Below, piece by piece: positions 30,556 through 42,336 of a DNA stretch of 64,000 nt; positions within the stretch are counted from its first letter, which is position 1; every line of letters begins with the position of its first letter. Position numbers and translations under genes: made by a program. Origin of the DNA: Lumbricus terrestris (Eukaryota > Annelida > Clitellata > Crassiclitellata > Lumbricidae); the NCBI GenBank assembly GCA_949752735.1, contig OX457039.1:28884920-28948919 (forward strand). Reading direction: 5' to 3'. A model generated the notes under the pieces. The model was given only the letters and a program-made list of their open reading frames with translations, had not been told where the DNA came from and ran no database searches.

Positions 30556-32365
30556 TATAGTCCGTAACCTATGAACCGTTTACAGCCGATGGGTACCGCA
30601 ACCACCGTCTGACAGTGAGGGGAGAACAAGCATTATAGCCCATGCAGTTGGATCGCCTTTCGTTCCATTAACACCCGGCGACCTGTAAGGTCGAATAAGG
30701 TGTTGAATGAGGATGCACATGTCGGACGAGCATGAAGGAGATTCTTAAGACAAAGAGGCGAAATATGAGATACACACTGCGACAGATGAGGGGGAATTAA
30801 TAAAATTGGGCCGCAGAAGACCGAATCATTAGCATAGTAGTGGCTTCTATCCCTATACAGGGTGGGCGCAATTTGAGCCAAGTGAGAAACGGGGAGGGAT
30901 CAGAAACGAGCCAAACTCACGTCGGAAGGGCAAAGGCGGCCCTGAGAGTGGAAGGTCGGCCCGGGAGGGGAAGGAGAGGAATTGAGTCCGATTGTTTAGT
31001 AGGGATCGTAACCTCTGGCTGATGATTAGAGTTGCCTCAGAACTGGAGAGTGGATGATCAAAAAGAAAAGCTGACCGGGGACATGGACTCATGGAGTTCA
31101 GTTTATAACCTTTTATTCGTTACGGTTCGCACAATCTGACGACAGCACAGCAGTACCCGAAACGACACACTGAGTTTTACAGAAATTTTTTCGAACTGCC
31201 ATTAATGCACTGTAGAATGCTACGCCAGCAGTCTGCCTCGTCGCCTTCCAAACGCACACCACTCCGCCATCGCCCCAACGGATCCGCGGTAGGCCAGGCC
31301 TATTATGTGAGTCTATTGATTTGGAAATCACAGTTGCAATTAATGTAATGATTGGATAGACTTTAATTGTCGACATGCATGTCCTGTACTATTTTCTTTT
31401 ATTTGAACTTGTTCCTTCCTTTCATTATCTGCCTTTTTCCAACTCAAGTCTTCTGCTTAACCTTGGCTCAGTGGACTGGGAGCACCTCTGTTCAGACTTC
31501 TTAAAGCGCCACTAAACAGCTTCCTGGAACGACTGTGTGAGTGAATAGTATAATTACATAATATTATAATTGCATAGGGCCAAGATAGGTTGCATATCGA
31601 CCTATTTGAAATTGAGTCTTCTTACATGTAATTCCATTTGAGTCTTTGATTGAAGTGAAGGCACACAGTGACAGTACAGATGGTTGACAAAAGTTCCACT
31701 TTGTAGCATATAAATTCACAAATGTTGCCTGGCAGACTGTGTATCTGTATATATATAACTATTTACTTATACATAATATTATATATATGGTTAAGGCTAT
31801 GTTATGAACATCTGTCATGCCTGGCGTCAGGGACCATGACCAGGGCTTCCCACATAAATAATTATTATTTCTGGCCAAGAAAACATATGTTTAATCATTC
31901 ATCCACAGTGTCTTGCACATAGGAAATAATTATTTTAACAAGCTGGCCAAGTTTTGCCCATGAATTTTCTCTGTGACCTGGAAAAACAGAACTGACGTCC
32001 CTGATACTGTTAGTCAGTTATTAGTGTTATAGCTTTTTTTACTATGAATGTAGGCTTGGGCCTACATGTGCCATAAATCTATAGTCAGAAATTGTTGAAA
32101 GATTTTGTTCGTCTCATTGCAAAAGACTCGTAAACAGTAGTACGTACGTTATACTGAGAAAATGTAATTGTGTAAGCTGCCTAGTTTTTAATGACATTTT
32201 AAATATCTTAACTCTCCTGGTCATGACTGACCCCCCCTGCAAAAAATCCTGCGGGCGCCCATGATGCGGGACGAGGCATAACTTCCGCCGCATAAGCTCA
32301 CAGAGATACTTCACAGCAAGACATATGTTTGTATACGCTATACATTGTGTGCATGCGCATTTTTT

Positions 32366-32448
32366 ATAGTGCCCCTTTAAGATTAGGCGTACTACTCAGA
32401 AGCGCTCCCGACTTCAGAGCGGACACGAAGTCGGAGTTTCACGCCGTC
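32366..32448 (-). mobile_element. SINE 3' body fragment
   Basis: Minus-strand body ...GCGTGAAACTCCGACTTCGT..GCGCTTCTGAGTAG and a tail close to AAAGGGGCACTATA. No tRNA head. Confidence 0.65.
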
Positions 32449-32749
32449 TTGTCTGCCATAATAATATTATGGCAGAGAGAGGGACAAGAGAAGGTGCTCA
32501 ATCATGAATGTATATCGATCGAGATGTGGAGATTCGAGGATGACGCGCTATTAGGCCTAGGCTATTCAAGTTTGCTACATTGAGCACATATACTCCAGAT
32601 GAGATAGACGAACCTTACGAAAGTCAACGAGGAGGGAATTACGGTACATGCAGTTAGGCTACTGTCGTTTATCTGCGACAGACAAGTGCATAATTATGAA
32701 CAACTGAGGTAGAGGTCGAAGATGAGACAGATTTGACAATACTGCGCTT

Positions 32750-32880
32750 CACTCACAATTGCTCAGCGCTTCGACGTGAAACTCCGATGCAGTGTCCGCT
32801 CTGCATCCGGAAGCGCCTCTGAGTAGAGAGAGAGCTTGAAGGGGCGCTATAACAAGTGCACATACAAACAAACAAACTCC
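32750..32880 (+). mobile_element. SINE 3' body fragment
   Basis: Body from CACTCACAATTGCTCAGCGC to the tail CTTGAAGGGGCGCTATAACA, then ACATACAAACAAAC. Same family as 2961-3180; tRNA head absent. Confidence 0.75.
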
Positions 32881-33130
32881 TGAGCAGTGATATTGATTCC
32901 GTTAGTGTGCGTCCGGGACGCACACATTTTTTACCCCGGACGCACAAAAAAGGTGGTACGTCCATGGACGCACCGAAATTGTGGATGGACGCACAAATAA
33001 ATTAACGATGCGTCCATAGGACACCAATAAAAAATACCGTGTGTCAGGTCCGTATAATGTAGGCCTACACTGCCTCAGCTTATGCATTGCGTTGCTTTGC
33101 ATATTTGCGTAGGCCTATAGGCTACACTGA

Positions 33131-33185
<55 letters not shown>

Positions 33186-34925
33186 TGGCGAGTGGTAATT
33201 CATGAAATGACCTATTTAATATTTCATTGTTAGTGAGTGACGTATACGTACGTAACGTAGGCCTATAGGCTACATAGCCTACATGTAGGCCTTGCATGTC
33301 ATCAATAATAGGCTATTTATAGAGATATCACGCTGTGATTCGTTGGTTGGATAATATGGATAGTTATTAAATTTGTAGCTATAGAATGCCGTATACATAG
33401 ATGACTTGTTTGACGCTAATATACTCGATAGACCTATAGTCATTTCATTCAACTTGTGCTTTTTAATTTGTACATTTTATTACCAATTGTTTCTTCAATG
33501 TATTATTATGATGTTTCATGTCACATTGTTCATTTGCAATTGAAGTAGTAAAGAAACTACTTACTTACTTACACATACTTAGGCATAGGACCCATTGATA
33601 AATATCGACGGTGGAACCTCTGGTTACATCTATAGGCCTATTCTTAGCCGCGTTATGCTCATTAATTTTCAGCCAAGGACTCTTTATTATAAACGGTCTT
33701 TGCTACTAAGGCTACATATGTATGAGAGTTGAACTCAAACTTGTGCGCTGATAATGGCTCACGTCATATAAAGAAAATGAATGACGTCATCTAAATGATA
33801 GCCTGTGGTGATTGTTGTAGCGTTCCAAAGCCCTCATTTGCATTCTCGTCTTTCCTTGGATTAGCTGTTTTTGAGTGCGAATCGAGATTTATTTTGTAAT
33901 TTTAATTACAAATTCTTGCTTGTTCGAGATGTTCCGTGCTTTCTAGGCCAGGTAGGCCTGCCTTGGGTGAAGTTGGGTCTGGTTTCCAGCAGGACCCTCG
34001 CCATGTCCAGGTTAGCTTAAACAAACAGTGATTTACATGTTATATCGTTAATGTCCAACTTCCATGTTTCATCGTTCTTACTTTCAACTAACGAACGCCC
34101 TTAAGTCAGAAGCGCAACGTTCTTTTTGAAAGTTAAAAATGTCAACTTTGTTCAAGTGAACCGTATACTGATTGTCGTTGACGATTACGGAAATAAAAAT
34201 GTAACGTCTTAACGAAAATTATATGATTTTTAACATTAACTGCAACTGCAGCTAAAAAATATAAGTAATTGTAGCCATAACTACAACGGAAGCAATATTA
34301 ACTAAAAGTCAACGCCATTTCCTTTTAAAAACTTAAACAGGGCAATATCGACAAACACATGGGATGAACTAAACGCGTTACAGCAGTCAATGTTTGCCCC
34401 GGATTTTTCACATGAGAATTAACCCAGCAGTGGGTGTAGGACATTAGCCCCCTGTACATTATCTCCCCGGACATGATCCCCGGACATTAACCCCCCGGGC
34501 ATCTTCCCCCCGGGTAGGACATTAACCCCCACAGTCTATGATACCATTACCTAAAAATGATCCACAAAATGTAACAATAGGCCTATGTTAAGTTAATATC
34601 TATACATCACACATTAGTTTATCTTTGTAAAAATATGGTAAGTTGATTCCAGATTTGATATGTATATGATAAAACATTTAAAGGTCCTAAATGTAGAAAG
34701 ACGCGAACAATGGAAACGACGCTAATAAGGCTACGAAGCCTAGTCGACGTAGCTTAACTGACATTAACAAACCTTTCTTGTAGGTACTAAACAGTAAACA
34801 AAATAATAGGCCTACGGCCATACATACGATTCCCATTCGTTCGTTTCAAATCTAAGTCTAGGCCTACTGACACAAATTGGACCTACGTAGGCCTATATGA
34901 CGCTAACAAACCTTCGTAGGGCTAC

Positions 34926-34978
<53 letters not shown>

Positions 34979-35180
34979 GACTCCCATTCGTTCATTTATC
35001 TACTGTATAAGCTTATTGAATATAATTTTGAATTGAAACGACGCTAATGAGGTTAAGAAGCTCAGAGGTACATGTAGTTAAATGACATTAAGAACTTTCG
35101 TTTGCATGTAATTGCCAGTGAGAAGTCTTATCGGTTAAAGCCTTAGGACACTTAAAACAATTAGCCTAGTCACCTCAAAT
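32881..35180. other. Non-genic stretch with microsatellites
   Basis: No gene recognised. Contains an irregular repeat of GGACGCAC units (32900-33020), (CT)n(CA)n at 33131-33180, a solitary C-tract arm at 34436-34530 and (TA)n at 34928-34976. Confidence 0.6.
34436..34530. mobile_element. Single arm related to the C-tract foldback family
   Basis: GTGTAGGACATTAGCCCCC followed by repeated CCCCGGACAT blocks resembles the terminal arms of the foldback element at 47025-47763. No inverted partner found nearby. Confidence 0.55.
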
Positions 35181-35189
35181 TTTGATTAA

Positions 35190-35275
35190 AGCAAAAAATT
35201 TCAATTATACGCATTTTTCAAAAAAGGGGATGGGCTGGTTCATCCCCCCGTATAGTCTAGACCGGTTAATTCAAT
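35190..35275. mobile_element. Fragment of the Helentron-like element
   Basis: Shares GCATTTTTCAAAAAAGGGGA, TCATCCCCC and AGACCGGTTAATT with 39088-39155 of the element at 38845-39377. Confidence 0.6.
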
Positions 35276-35324
35276 AATTTGCAAATCATCGTGAATTATA
35301 TAATTTCTGCATTCGTTTCTCTCT

Positions 35325-36465
35325 GGAATATTGGATGTAGTTCATTGGAATTTCACTTATTTCTCTCTGGAATATTGGATGTATTTCGTTGGAATTTCAC
35401 TTATTTCTCTCTGGAATATTGGATGTATTTCGTTGGAATTTCACTTATTTCTCTCTGGAATATTGGAGTTATTTCGTTGGAATTTCACTTATTTCTCTCT
35501 GGAATATTGGATGTATTTCGTTGGAATTTATTGGATGTATTTCGTTGGAATTTCACTAATTTCTGTCTGGAATATTGGACGTGTTTCGTTGGAATTTCAC
35601 TAATTTCTCTCTGGAATATTGGATGCATTTCGTTGGAATTTATTGGATGTATTTCGTTGGAATTTCACTTATTTCTCTCTGGAATATTGGATGTATTTCG
35701 TTGGAATTTCACTTATTTCTCTCTGGAATATTGGATGTATTTCGTTGGAATTTCACTTATTTCTCTCTGGAATATTGGAGTTATTTCGTTGGAATTTCAC
35801 TTATTTCTCTCTGGAATATTGGATGTATTTCGTTGGAATTTATTGGATGTATTTCGTTGGAATTTCATTTATTTCTCTCTGGACTATTGGATGTATTTCG
35901 CTGGAATTTCACTAATTTCTCTCTGGAATATTGGATGTATTTCGTTGAAATTTCACTAATTTCTGTCTGGAATATTGGACGTGTTTCGTTGGAATTTCAC
36001 TAATTTCTCTCTGGAATATTGGATGCATTTCGTTGGAATTTATTGGATGTATTTCGTTGGAATTTCACTTATTTCTCTCTGTACTATTGGATGTATTTCG
36101 CTGGAATTTCACTAATTTCTCTCTGGAATATTGGATGTATTTCGTTGAAATTTCACTAATTTCTGTCTGGAATATTGGACGTGTTTTGTTGGAATTTCAC
36201 TAATTTCTCTCGGGAATATTGGATGCATTTCGTTGAAATTCACTAATTTCTCTCTGGAATATTGGATGCATTTCGTTGGAATTTCACTTATTTCTCTCTG
36301 GAATATTGGATGCATTTCGTTGGAATTTCACTTATTTCTCTCTGGAAATATTGGATATACTTGATTGGAATTTCACGTACCGGTATATCTCTTGAGAAAT
36401 ACCCGATATATTTCGTCGGAATAAAATGTTTATATCTCTTTGAAATATCGGAATACAAATATCTC
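35325..36465. repeat. 44-bp minisatellite with higher-order structure
   Basis: About two dozen copies of a 44-bp unit built from GGAATTTCACTTATTTCTCT and CTGGAATATTGGATGTATTT plus CGTT. Short 24-bp half-units (TTGGAATTTATTGGATGTAT) recur at intervals, giving a larger repeated block. The right end decays after about 36365. Confidence 0.95.
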
Positions 36466-36867
36466 TGTCGTCGATGCATTGCGTGGATTACACTCACTCG
36501 CATTGGTGTTTTGGATAAAACACTTGTCCTCCCGGCGCCTAGTCCAAAAATAAGGTAGGCCTACGTTGAAATTTAATTAAAGGGGAAGCCGAGATTAATC
36601 GTCATTAATTAGAGTTGGGACATTGTGGTATTTTTCCAAGTTGCGTTAGATTGTTGGTTGATTGATTAATTATTATATCTTTAACATTCTCTATTATTTT
36701 ACATAAGCAATAAACCTGTTTAATTAAGAAATACACTTGTCTCATTCGCCATCATGAATGTTCTCTTCGACATTGATGGAGCGTCTTAACGAAGACGACG
36801 ATAGGAGGTCGCAAGCGTCTAACCGTTCTAGGATTAGCTCCATTATGGAAACCATGTTGAACTGCTT
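36466..36867. other. No feature recognised
   Basis: AT-rich sequence between the minisatellite and a LINE-derived repeat; nothing identifiable. Confidence 0.4.
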
Positions 36868-37374
36868 CATCATCATCATCAAAATCCTTGGGCTAAATTC
36901 CCGTAGGTGTCCGATGCCACTCTCTGTCTGAGTCTGTCTCGCATCATGCTGCCCAGCTTCAACCGGTCCGGTCAGCAGGTCTGCTCCATATCATAAACAT
37001 CTTGAAGCAGCTAGTCTAGCTAGACCGCCTTGTCTAATTGAAGAGAATATTGGGAGAGAGGCATGAAGGACAACCTGGGTCAATGCCCGTATGTGTCCCA
37101 GTGTCCCACGCTCTCTACCCCGACTCTCTCCACTGGTCTGTCCTGACCGGCCTGTTCACGTCAGCTCCACATCATGACACCTTGAAGCATCCGGGTCGCT
37201 ATGCCACTTGTGCCGTGGTTTTTGCGGATTTCAGTCGTCTTGGTCTTTTACTGCCAGAGTATCGCCACCCATCTGGCAAACCTTCCTCCTTTTGTCCGGG
37301 CTTAGGACCGGCACGGGGACGTTGTTGGTTCCCTGTGGCGGAGGATGGATGCAGTTAAACGTCATGCCCAGGAC
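36868..37374 (-). mobile_element. 0.5-kb LINE-derived repeat with (GAT)n tail, copy 1
   Basis: Read on the minus strand it starts GTCCTGGGCATGACGTTTAA and ends in (GATGAT)n. A second copy is at 59612-60104 with the same ends. Just before the tail the frame reads DRLKLGSM..RDRLRQR, which looks like a polymerase C-terminus. The unit may join a 5' end and a 3' end of an RTE-like LINE, a non-autonomous derivative. Family not identified with certainty. Confidence 0.6.
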
Positions 37375-37377
37375 TAG

Positions 37378-37990
37378 TTGAACTGCTTAGGTGAACTTAA
37401 GGCACAAGTGGGAGAGATCACTTCACATGTAGGTGCACTTCAATGGGACGTACGTTCCCAAGTAGGGGAAATGAGGTCACAAGTAAGAGAAGTTGACTTT
37501 CAGGTATATAGGGTAATGAAGTTTCAAGTAGGAGAGGTCATGAGTCGCCTCGATAGGTTGGAAACATCCCCTTTACCACAACTCGCTGTAGAGTCCAACA
37601 CGGACTCTGACTACAGTAGATCTGTAGTTGTAGACCAAACGTCGATTGCGCATTTTCACTCGAGTCGTAGCCTGGTACCCTGGTGTTTAGAAGCAAGTGG
37701 ACTCCGACGTAGTCAACGACTATCCCCCAGCCTCGTATAGGGAAATCGGTCCTATGAGGCAGAATGGACTTTGATCCCGGTGGACGAATATGGCCTAACT
37801 CTTGGGATGGACTCTAGGACTCTACGGCGAGGCGATTCACCCACGAGGGCGGAAGTACCAGTTACTTCCGGTCCCAAAAGGGGTTCGCGACAGTTCAATC
37901 GCTTAATCATGCATGATGACCAGCTTTCGATCTCATTATGGCTTATAAAATATCGCTTCACAAAGCATCCATGATTTTGTGGCCCTGGAA
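37378..37990 (+). pseudogene. Relic of an LTR/gag N-terminus related to the gag-only element
   Basis: Translation shows repeating QVGEMRSQVREVDFQV-type helices, then VMSRLDRLETSPLPQLAVES, DQTSIAHFH and SGLRRSQRL. These follow the same order as VVSRLERLEASPVPKPAVDL and ILRRSDRLAG in the intact Gag. Stops interrupt it (37738 onward). Divergent in DNA, so a different and older lineage. Confidence 0.75.
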
Positions 37991-38304
37991 TGAACATTGA
38001 AAACCCTTTTCAATGTTCATTAACCGTCAAAATCTGATGCCATCCATCAAAACGCAGTTTGCCTTTTACAGGCACTCGATCGAGCTCAAATCAAATTACA
38101 GGTCAACCTAGAAGACGTTTTATTCAAGACGCCATCACACATTAATCACAATTTAGCTCAGCTGGCACTATAAGTCTATTATAGATCGGTTACTTAAATA
38201 TCTTGACGTGTGTAGGTTGCGGTCCTTGGTTGGTTGTGTATGATGATGAAAAGTGGCTATTTCATATCGAGGTCTAATGTTGACCTGTATAAATGGCTGA
38301 CATA

Positions 38305-38800
38305 CATGGGCGGAGACTTATGTGGTGAAAGAGGGGCGGTCCCCCAAATGTTTCTGGTGGAAGACGGAGATGCCTATATTCCCCCAATATTTAAGAAATG
38401 TTGAAATATCACTATAAATGTCAATAGACTATAGTGTTATCCACTGTGTATTCATAATGAGCAAATCCAAAACTGTAAGCAATTGGGAGGCGGCACTCTG
38501 AAGTCTTAGCTCTTAACTGCAATGTATGACTATGAGAATTGAACAATGAGCAATTTTACTAAGCTGGCAACTTTGAAATGCTACCGTAGCAGTGTGGACA
38601 TTCAAAGAATCTAAAAAAACTGCCATGGGATGAACATTCAACGAAATCTTAATTAAACCACGTCTTTCAGCAATGACATTATGAGAAATTTTGTCAATGT
38701 GACAGCCAAAACTGCTACCATTGCAGTGTGGAAATTTTTAATGTTGATGACGGGGAGGGTGTGCCCTCCGCCAGCTCGGCGCTTCGAGTAATTAAAATTC
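38305..38800. mobile_element. hAT-like element fragment, GGCGGAGACC family
   Basis: Begins CATGGGCGGAGACTTATG. The interior (ACTCTGAAGTCTTAG..., AATGCTACCGTAGCAGTGTG) resembles the right flank of the 4.1-kb element near 45640-45750. No matching right end or duplication was found, so it is truncated or rearranged. Confidence 0.6.
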
Positions 38801-38844
38801 GACTCCTATTATAAACTTTTTATCATCCGTTCATAGGCCTATAC

Positions 38845-39377
38845 TATCTATATAAATAAAGATAAGATGCTGTGTGTCTGTCTGTCTGTATGATCGTGAT
38901 GCATTTCCACACTTTTTGGGCTTTCCACTCCAAACCTTCACTACTGTGTCGGTCTGGGCATGGAACCCCTCCACCCGGTGGAGGGGTTCGCGAATTTCTA
39001 CCGCCATGGGGCCAGGGTTAGGACAAAACCCTAATTTTCGCTGTTTGACCGGGATGCATTTTTGATTACAGCATAAAAAAATTATTATGCGCATTTTTCA
39101 AAAAAGGGGATAGAATGGTTTATCCCCCTGGATAGTATAGACCGGTTAATTTCATCCGAGGGGATAGATTAATTCATCCCCCCGGATATCTTTCAGGGGG
39201 ATACTCCGTTTCGTGTCACCGGCGGTTGAGGCGGGTTCGAGTGGGCCAAAAGCGAAATTTATCGGGAAATGCAGAGTACCCCACAGAGGTGGAGGCAAGG
39301 TGGGCCGGCGGGTTAGGGGGTCGGTGGGAGCGGACCGAATCCTAAATTTCCAGGGCAACGCCGGATACCCAGCTAGT
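38845..39377 (+). mobile_element. Helentron-like (HINE-type) non-autonomous element
   Basis: Starts TATCTATATAAATAAAGATA followed by GCTGTGTGTCTGTCTGTCTG, and ends GGGCAACGCCGGATACCCAG then CTAGT. Both end types are characteristic of Helentron-derived repeats in many animals. No Rep/helicase coding sequence. Confidence 0.75.
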
Positions 39378-39669
39378 ACATTATAATCATAGGCTACTGT
39401 TGTGTGTCAGTTTGAAATAAAACGAAAACTATCACTATGTCAACCGACCGCTCCCCACCAACCTCATTCAATAGATAGACTGTACATATCATGTTGGGTA
39501 TCATGTTATTTAGAAACTGTAATACCTTTTCCATCACTCGTGGTATTTAGCACGCGTGTCTTTTAGCCTTGAGCCAGTGGCATGATCTAAAAACCGTGGA
39601 CTTGATCTTATTGACATAACATCGATGAATTGGAAATTCAACTCATTCTTCTGGCAGCACACTATATAT

Positions 39670-39719
39670 TCTACACACGCACACACACACGCACGCGCAT
39701 AGACACGTACGAGCGCGCG

Positions 39720-39752
<33 letters not shown>

Positions 39753-39753
39753 T
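39670..39753. repeat. (CA)n/(CG)n purine-pyrimidine alternating tract
   Basis: CA and GCGCGC runs in strict purine-pyrimidine alternation, a Z-DNA-prone type, ending 20 bp from the channel stop codon. Confidence 0.85.
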
Positions 39754-39772
39754 AAGGCACGCTGGTTGACAA

Positions 39773-41113
39773 CTATTTCCTTCTGTGGCTGAGGAAGAGT
39801 ATTCTATTCATTGGTAGAAATCGTCTCCATTTCTTCCATGCATTAGCGACTTTGCTGCATCTTCTTCGCTTATGGAATCGGATGTGCTTGATGGGGGCAA
39901 AGGTCAAGGGTTCATAGGTACACAGATCGTCTGCTTCACTTCCGGTGAAGGTCGAGTTACATTTCTTGTCCTTCGTTTGTTTTTCCATGGCAAACAGACG
40001 AGCGCTTTCCCTGGGCATCGTCACGGGTGCTGTGCTGTGAAATGCGCTGAAGTCGATCTCCGTTTTTCCTCCCTTAGTCGTGTAGGTGGAGAGAGGAGTG
40101 GGCTGAGCTCCCCAGACGATTTCCGTGTTCACGTATGAAGTGAGCAGCTGGAGGTTCTTGCCGCTCACTTCGACGATACCTTCGACGATGACGATGACTT
40201 CCATTGGCTTCCTGCTCAGCTCGTCCTTCGTCGTCTCCCAGAGAGGACTTCGTTCCGTGATCCGGTGGATGATGGTCACCGGCCAGGCGAGGAACACGAA
40301 GTCGCGTCTCTTCGTGTCCTCCGTCTCCAGGTCTAAAGGAAACTGGAAAAGCGGCGCTGCCTCCTCATCCTCCTTCGTGCAGGCGGTGGTCACCTGACTC
40401 TTGACAAGAACTGCCCGGATGTTCGTCTGGACGAAATGCGATCGACGCATATCACCGATCCGAAAGAGAAGACAGAAGCCGCCGTCACGAACGCAGACGA
40501 CAGCTCGTTGGCTGAAGACGATCGTCTGCGCCCTTGCCTTCGGTCTGGACAGTTTAAGAAAGACGAGACCTGTGATGACGCACTCGACGCATAGACCAAC
40601 GAGGGACTGGACGAGGAAGAGGACGATGGCGTGAGGACACGACGATCCGATCACGCGACTGCCGTAGCCAATCGAAAGTTGTGTCTCAATGGAAAACAAG
40701 AAGGCCGAGATGAAATCATGAACGTTGTCCACACATGTCTCATGTTCAGATCCGGGGTTTGTAAGATCCTCGTTGTAACGGTTGACGAAGGCTATGAACC
40801 ACCAGATCAGTCCGAACGCGACCCAGGTGGAGACGAAGACCGACGTGTAGAGCATCAAGCTGTATGGCCATCGCATATCGATCAACGTGGTGAAGATATC
40901 CGCAAAGTATTTACGCTTTCTTGACTTAACGTTCGACAGGTTCATGTTGCATCGTCCGCTTTTCGAGATGATGCGATGCTGTGACGTCAATGGTGACTCC
41001 TGGTTATCATCAGTCTCTTCAGTCTCTGGCAAAGCCTGTGGTGACGTTGCTGGTGTCTGAATCATGGTTTCCTCTGTAGTCCTCACTGACCTGAGACTCT
41101 CGTTAGTCGTCAT
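39773..41113 (-). CDS. Inward-rectifier potassium channel (Kir family), single coding exon
   Basis: 446 residues from the ATG at 41113. The acidic/Thr-rich N-terminus is followed by M1 (about 83-110), pore loop (about 132-160), M2 (about 161-187) and the cytoplasmic Kir domain (AQTIVFSQRAVVCVRDGGFC...). Cys127 and Cys159 match the conserved extracellular disulphide. Glu177 sits at the M2 rectification site (Asp in Kir2.1, Glu in Kir4.1), predicting strong rectification. SRPKARAQT is the basic PIP2-contact region after M2. The filter reads ETQLSIGYGSR where most Kir channels have ETQTTIGYGFR, so Thr-Thr is Leu-Ser. Role: K+ conductance across the plasma membrane, forming tetramers. A CTTTTTCAG acceptor 25 nt upstream of the ATG suggests a 5' UTR intron. 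Which Kir subfamily it belongs to is uncertain. Confidence 0.95.
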   Translation of the reverse strand: MTTNESLRSVRTTEETMIQTPATSPQALPETEETDDNQESPLTSQHRIISKSGRCNMNLSNVKSRKRKYFADIFTTLIDMRWPYSLMLYTSVFVSTWVAFGLIWWFIAFVNRYNEDLTNPGSEHETCVDNVHDFISAFLFSIETQLSIGYGSRVIGSSCPHAIVLFLVQSLVGLCVECVITGLVFLKLSRPKARAQTIVFSQRAVVCVRDGGFCLLFRIGDMRRSHFVQTNIRAVLVKSQVTTACTKEDEEAAPLFQFPLDLETEDTKRRDFVFLAWPVTIIHRITERSPLWETTKDELSRKPMEVIVIVEGIVEVSGKNLQLLTSYVNTEIVWGAQPTPLSTYTTKGGKTEIDFSAFHSTAPVTMPRESARLFAMEKQTKDKKCNSTFTGSEADDLCTYEPLTFAPIKHIRFHKRRRCSKVANAWKKWRRFLPMNRILFLSHRRK

Positions 41114-41600
41114 TTCGATCGTCGACAGCTTTCCAGCACTGAAAAAGACTCGACGAAGAAGTCTTCTGGTAATTTCGTACTAACGGTTAAGTCGTATGTT
41201 GTTCCATCTTTGCTGCCGATACCCGATAACGGCCCCTATCAGAAGACAACGAAAGGCCTAATCGAATTTCGTTGCCATTGTTTTCACTTGATCAGCAACA
41301 GTGATTCATTCTTACTTCAAAGCTAGAAACAGAAACACAGGTTGCTGAAGAGCCAACCGCAGAATTATGCAGCTTTAAAAGCGCACAAAAACCTAGACAC
41401 CTTTCTTCAGTAGCCTTATTTAAGTCTGTAGATATGCATGATATTATGTGTAAATTACGCATATCTAAGCTTAAATAATGCCTAAGAAGATTTGTTTGAC
41501 TTTATTATAGACAACATACATACAAGCGTATATAAGTAGATAGTCTATAAGGCCCATATAAATGATGATTACAATCTATCTTTTCATTGCCTTAGCGTAT

Positions 41601-41662
<62 letters not shown>

Positions 41663-41747
41663 ATAGCATAATTACTCAAAACAGAAAAGATATAAGGAGG
41701 CAGTTAATAACATCTTGGAGGGACTGGGCCTATTTCTTGCCCGGTTC
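41114..41747. other. Channel 5' flank with (CA)n at 41600-41660
   Basis: Upstream of the Kir gene: possible 5' UTR and promoter, then a (CA)n microsatellite of about 60 bp. No other coding sequence. Confidence 0.55.
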
Positions 41748-42336
41748 CACTGGCGGAGACCTAGGGGGGACAGGGGGGACGGTCCCCCCCAATGGAGGCG
41801 TTGGGGGGGACGGCCCATGCATTTGTCCCCCCCAATGTTTAAGCGTTAGGGCATTTACATAAACACGTCAGTAGAGTTCTAGAGAAAGAAAACTTTAGCA
41901 GACGAAGTTCATATTTCTAATGATTTGAATTCCCGGGCAATCCAGGCTCTAACCAATAGTTATTTAGTCCCACGTTGAATAGTTTGCGAACCTTATACTG
42001 TGTGGATGAGATACCTCTTTTAACGTATTACCAGTTATTATAAAAACCTTGCCAGCACCCAACGTCACAACTGATATAAAATTTGTGGACTCCATCAGGA
42101 AAAGAGAAATTCACATTACCCGACTTAGGATGTGGCATGTCCTTAATAACACTTGGCTGAAAGTGCTAGGTAAAAGCACAACAGACCTGTGTTCTAAATG
42201 CCAATTGCTTGAAACAACTGAGCATACGCTGCTTGCGTGTATTAAGAATGATATATCAATCTTACTACTTAAAAAATGCGAGGAGAAAAAAGTGGAATGC
42301 ACAGTTACAAATCTTTAAAGACGTCAACAGCCTTTG

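Larger units (their letters stand above)
20055..32263. mobile_element. hAT-like element copy 1 (about 2.4 kb) split by an LTR retrotransposon
   Basis: Ends are CATGGGCGCCCGCAG and its exact inverse CTGCGGGCGCCCATG. The 8-bp duplication ATGCGGGA lies at 20047-20054 and 32264-32271. Removing the nested retroelement (20181-29977 plus one CACC) leaves 2408 bp, nearly identical to copy 2 at 51289-56899 (about 2406 bp after removing its own insertion). No transposase frame is visible in the 2.4 kb, so it appears non-autonomous. hAT assignment rests on end sequence and duplication length only. Confidence 0.88.

Noticed and set aside
30633..31376. ORFs of 60-87 codons in the hAT-like element, repeated in copy 2
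   Set aside because: Identical in both copies only because the copies are recent; no transposase or other domain signature.
35279..36003. 226-residue plus-strand ORF as a protein gene
   Set aside because: Encoded wholly by the 44-bp minisatellite, open in several frames alike, with no similarity to a protein family.
40125..40924. Plus-strand ORFs opposite the Kir gene
   Set aside because: Shadow frames of the channel; no independent similarity.
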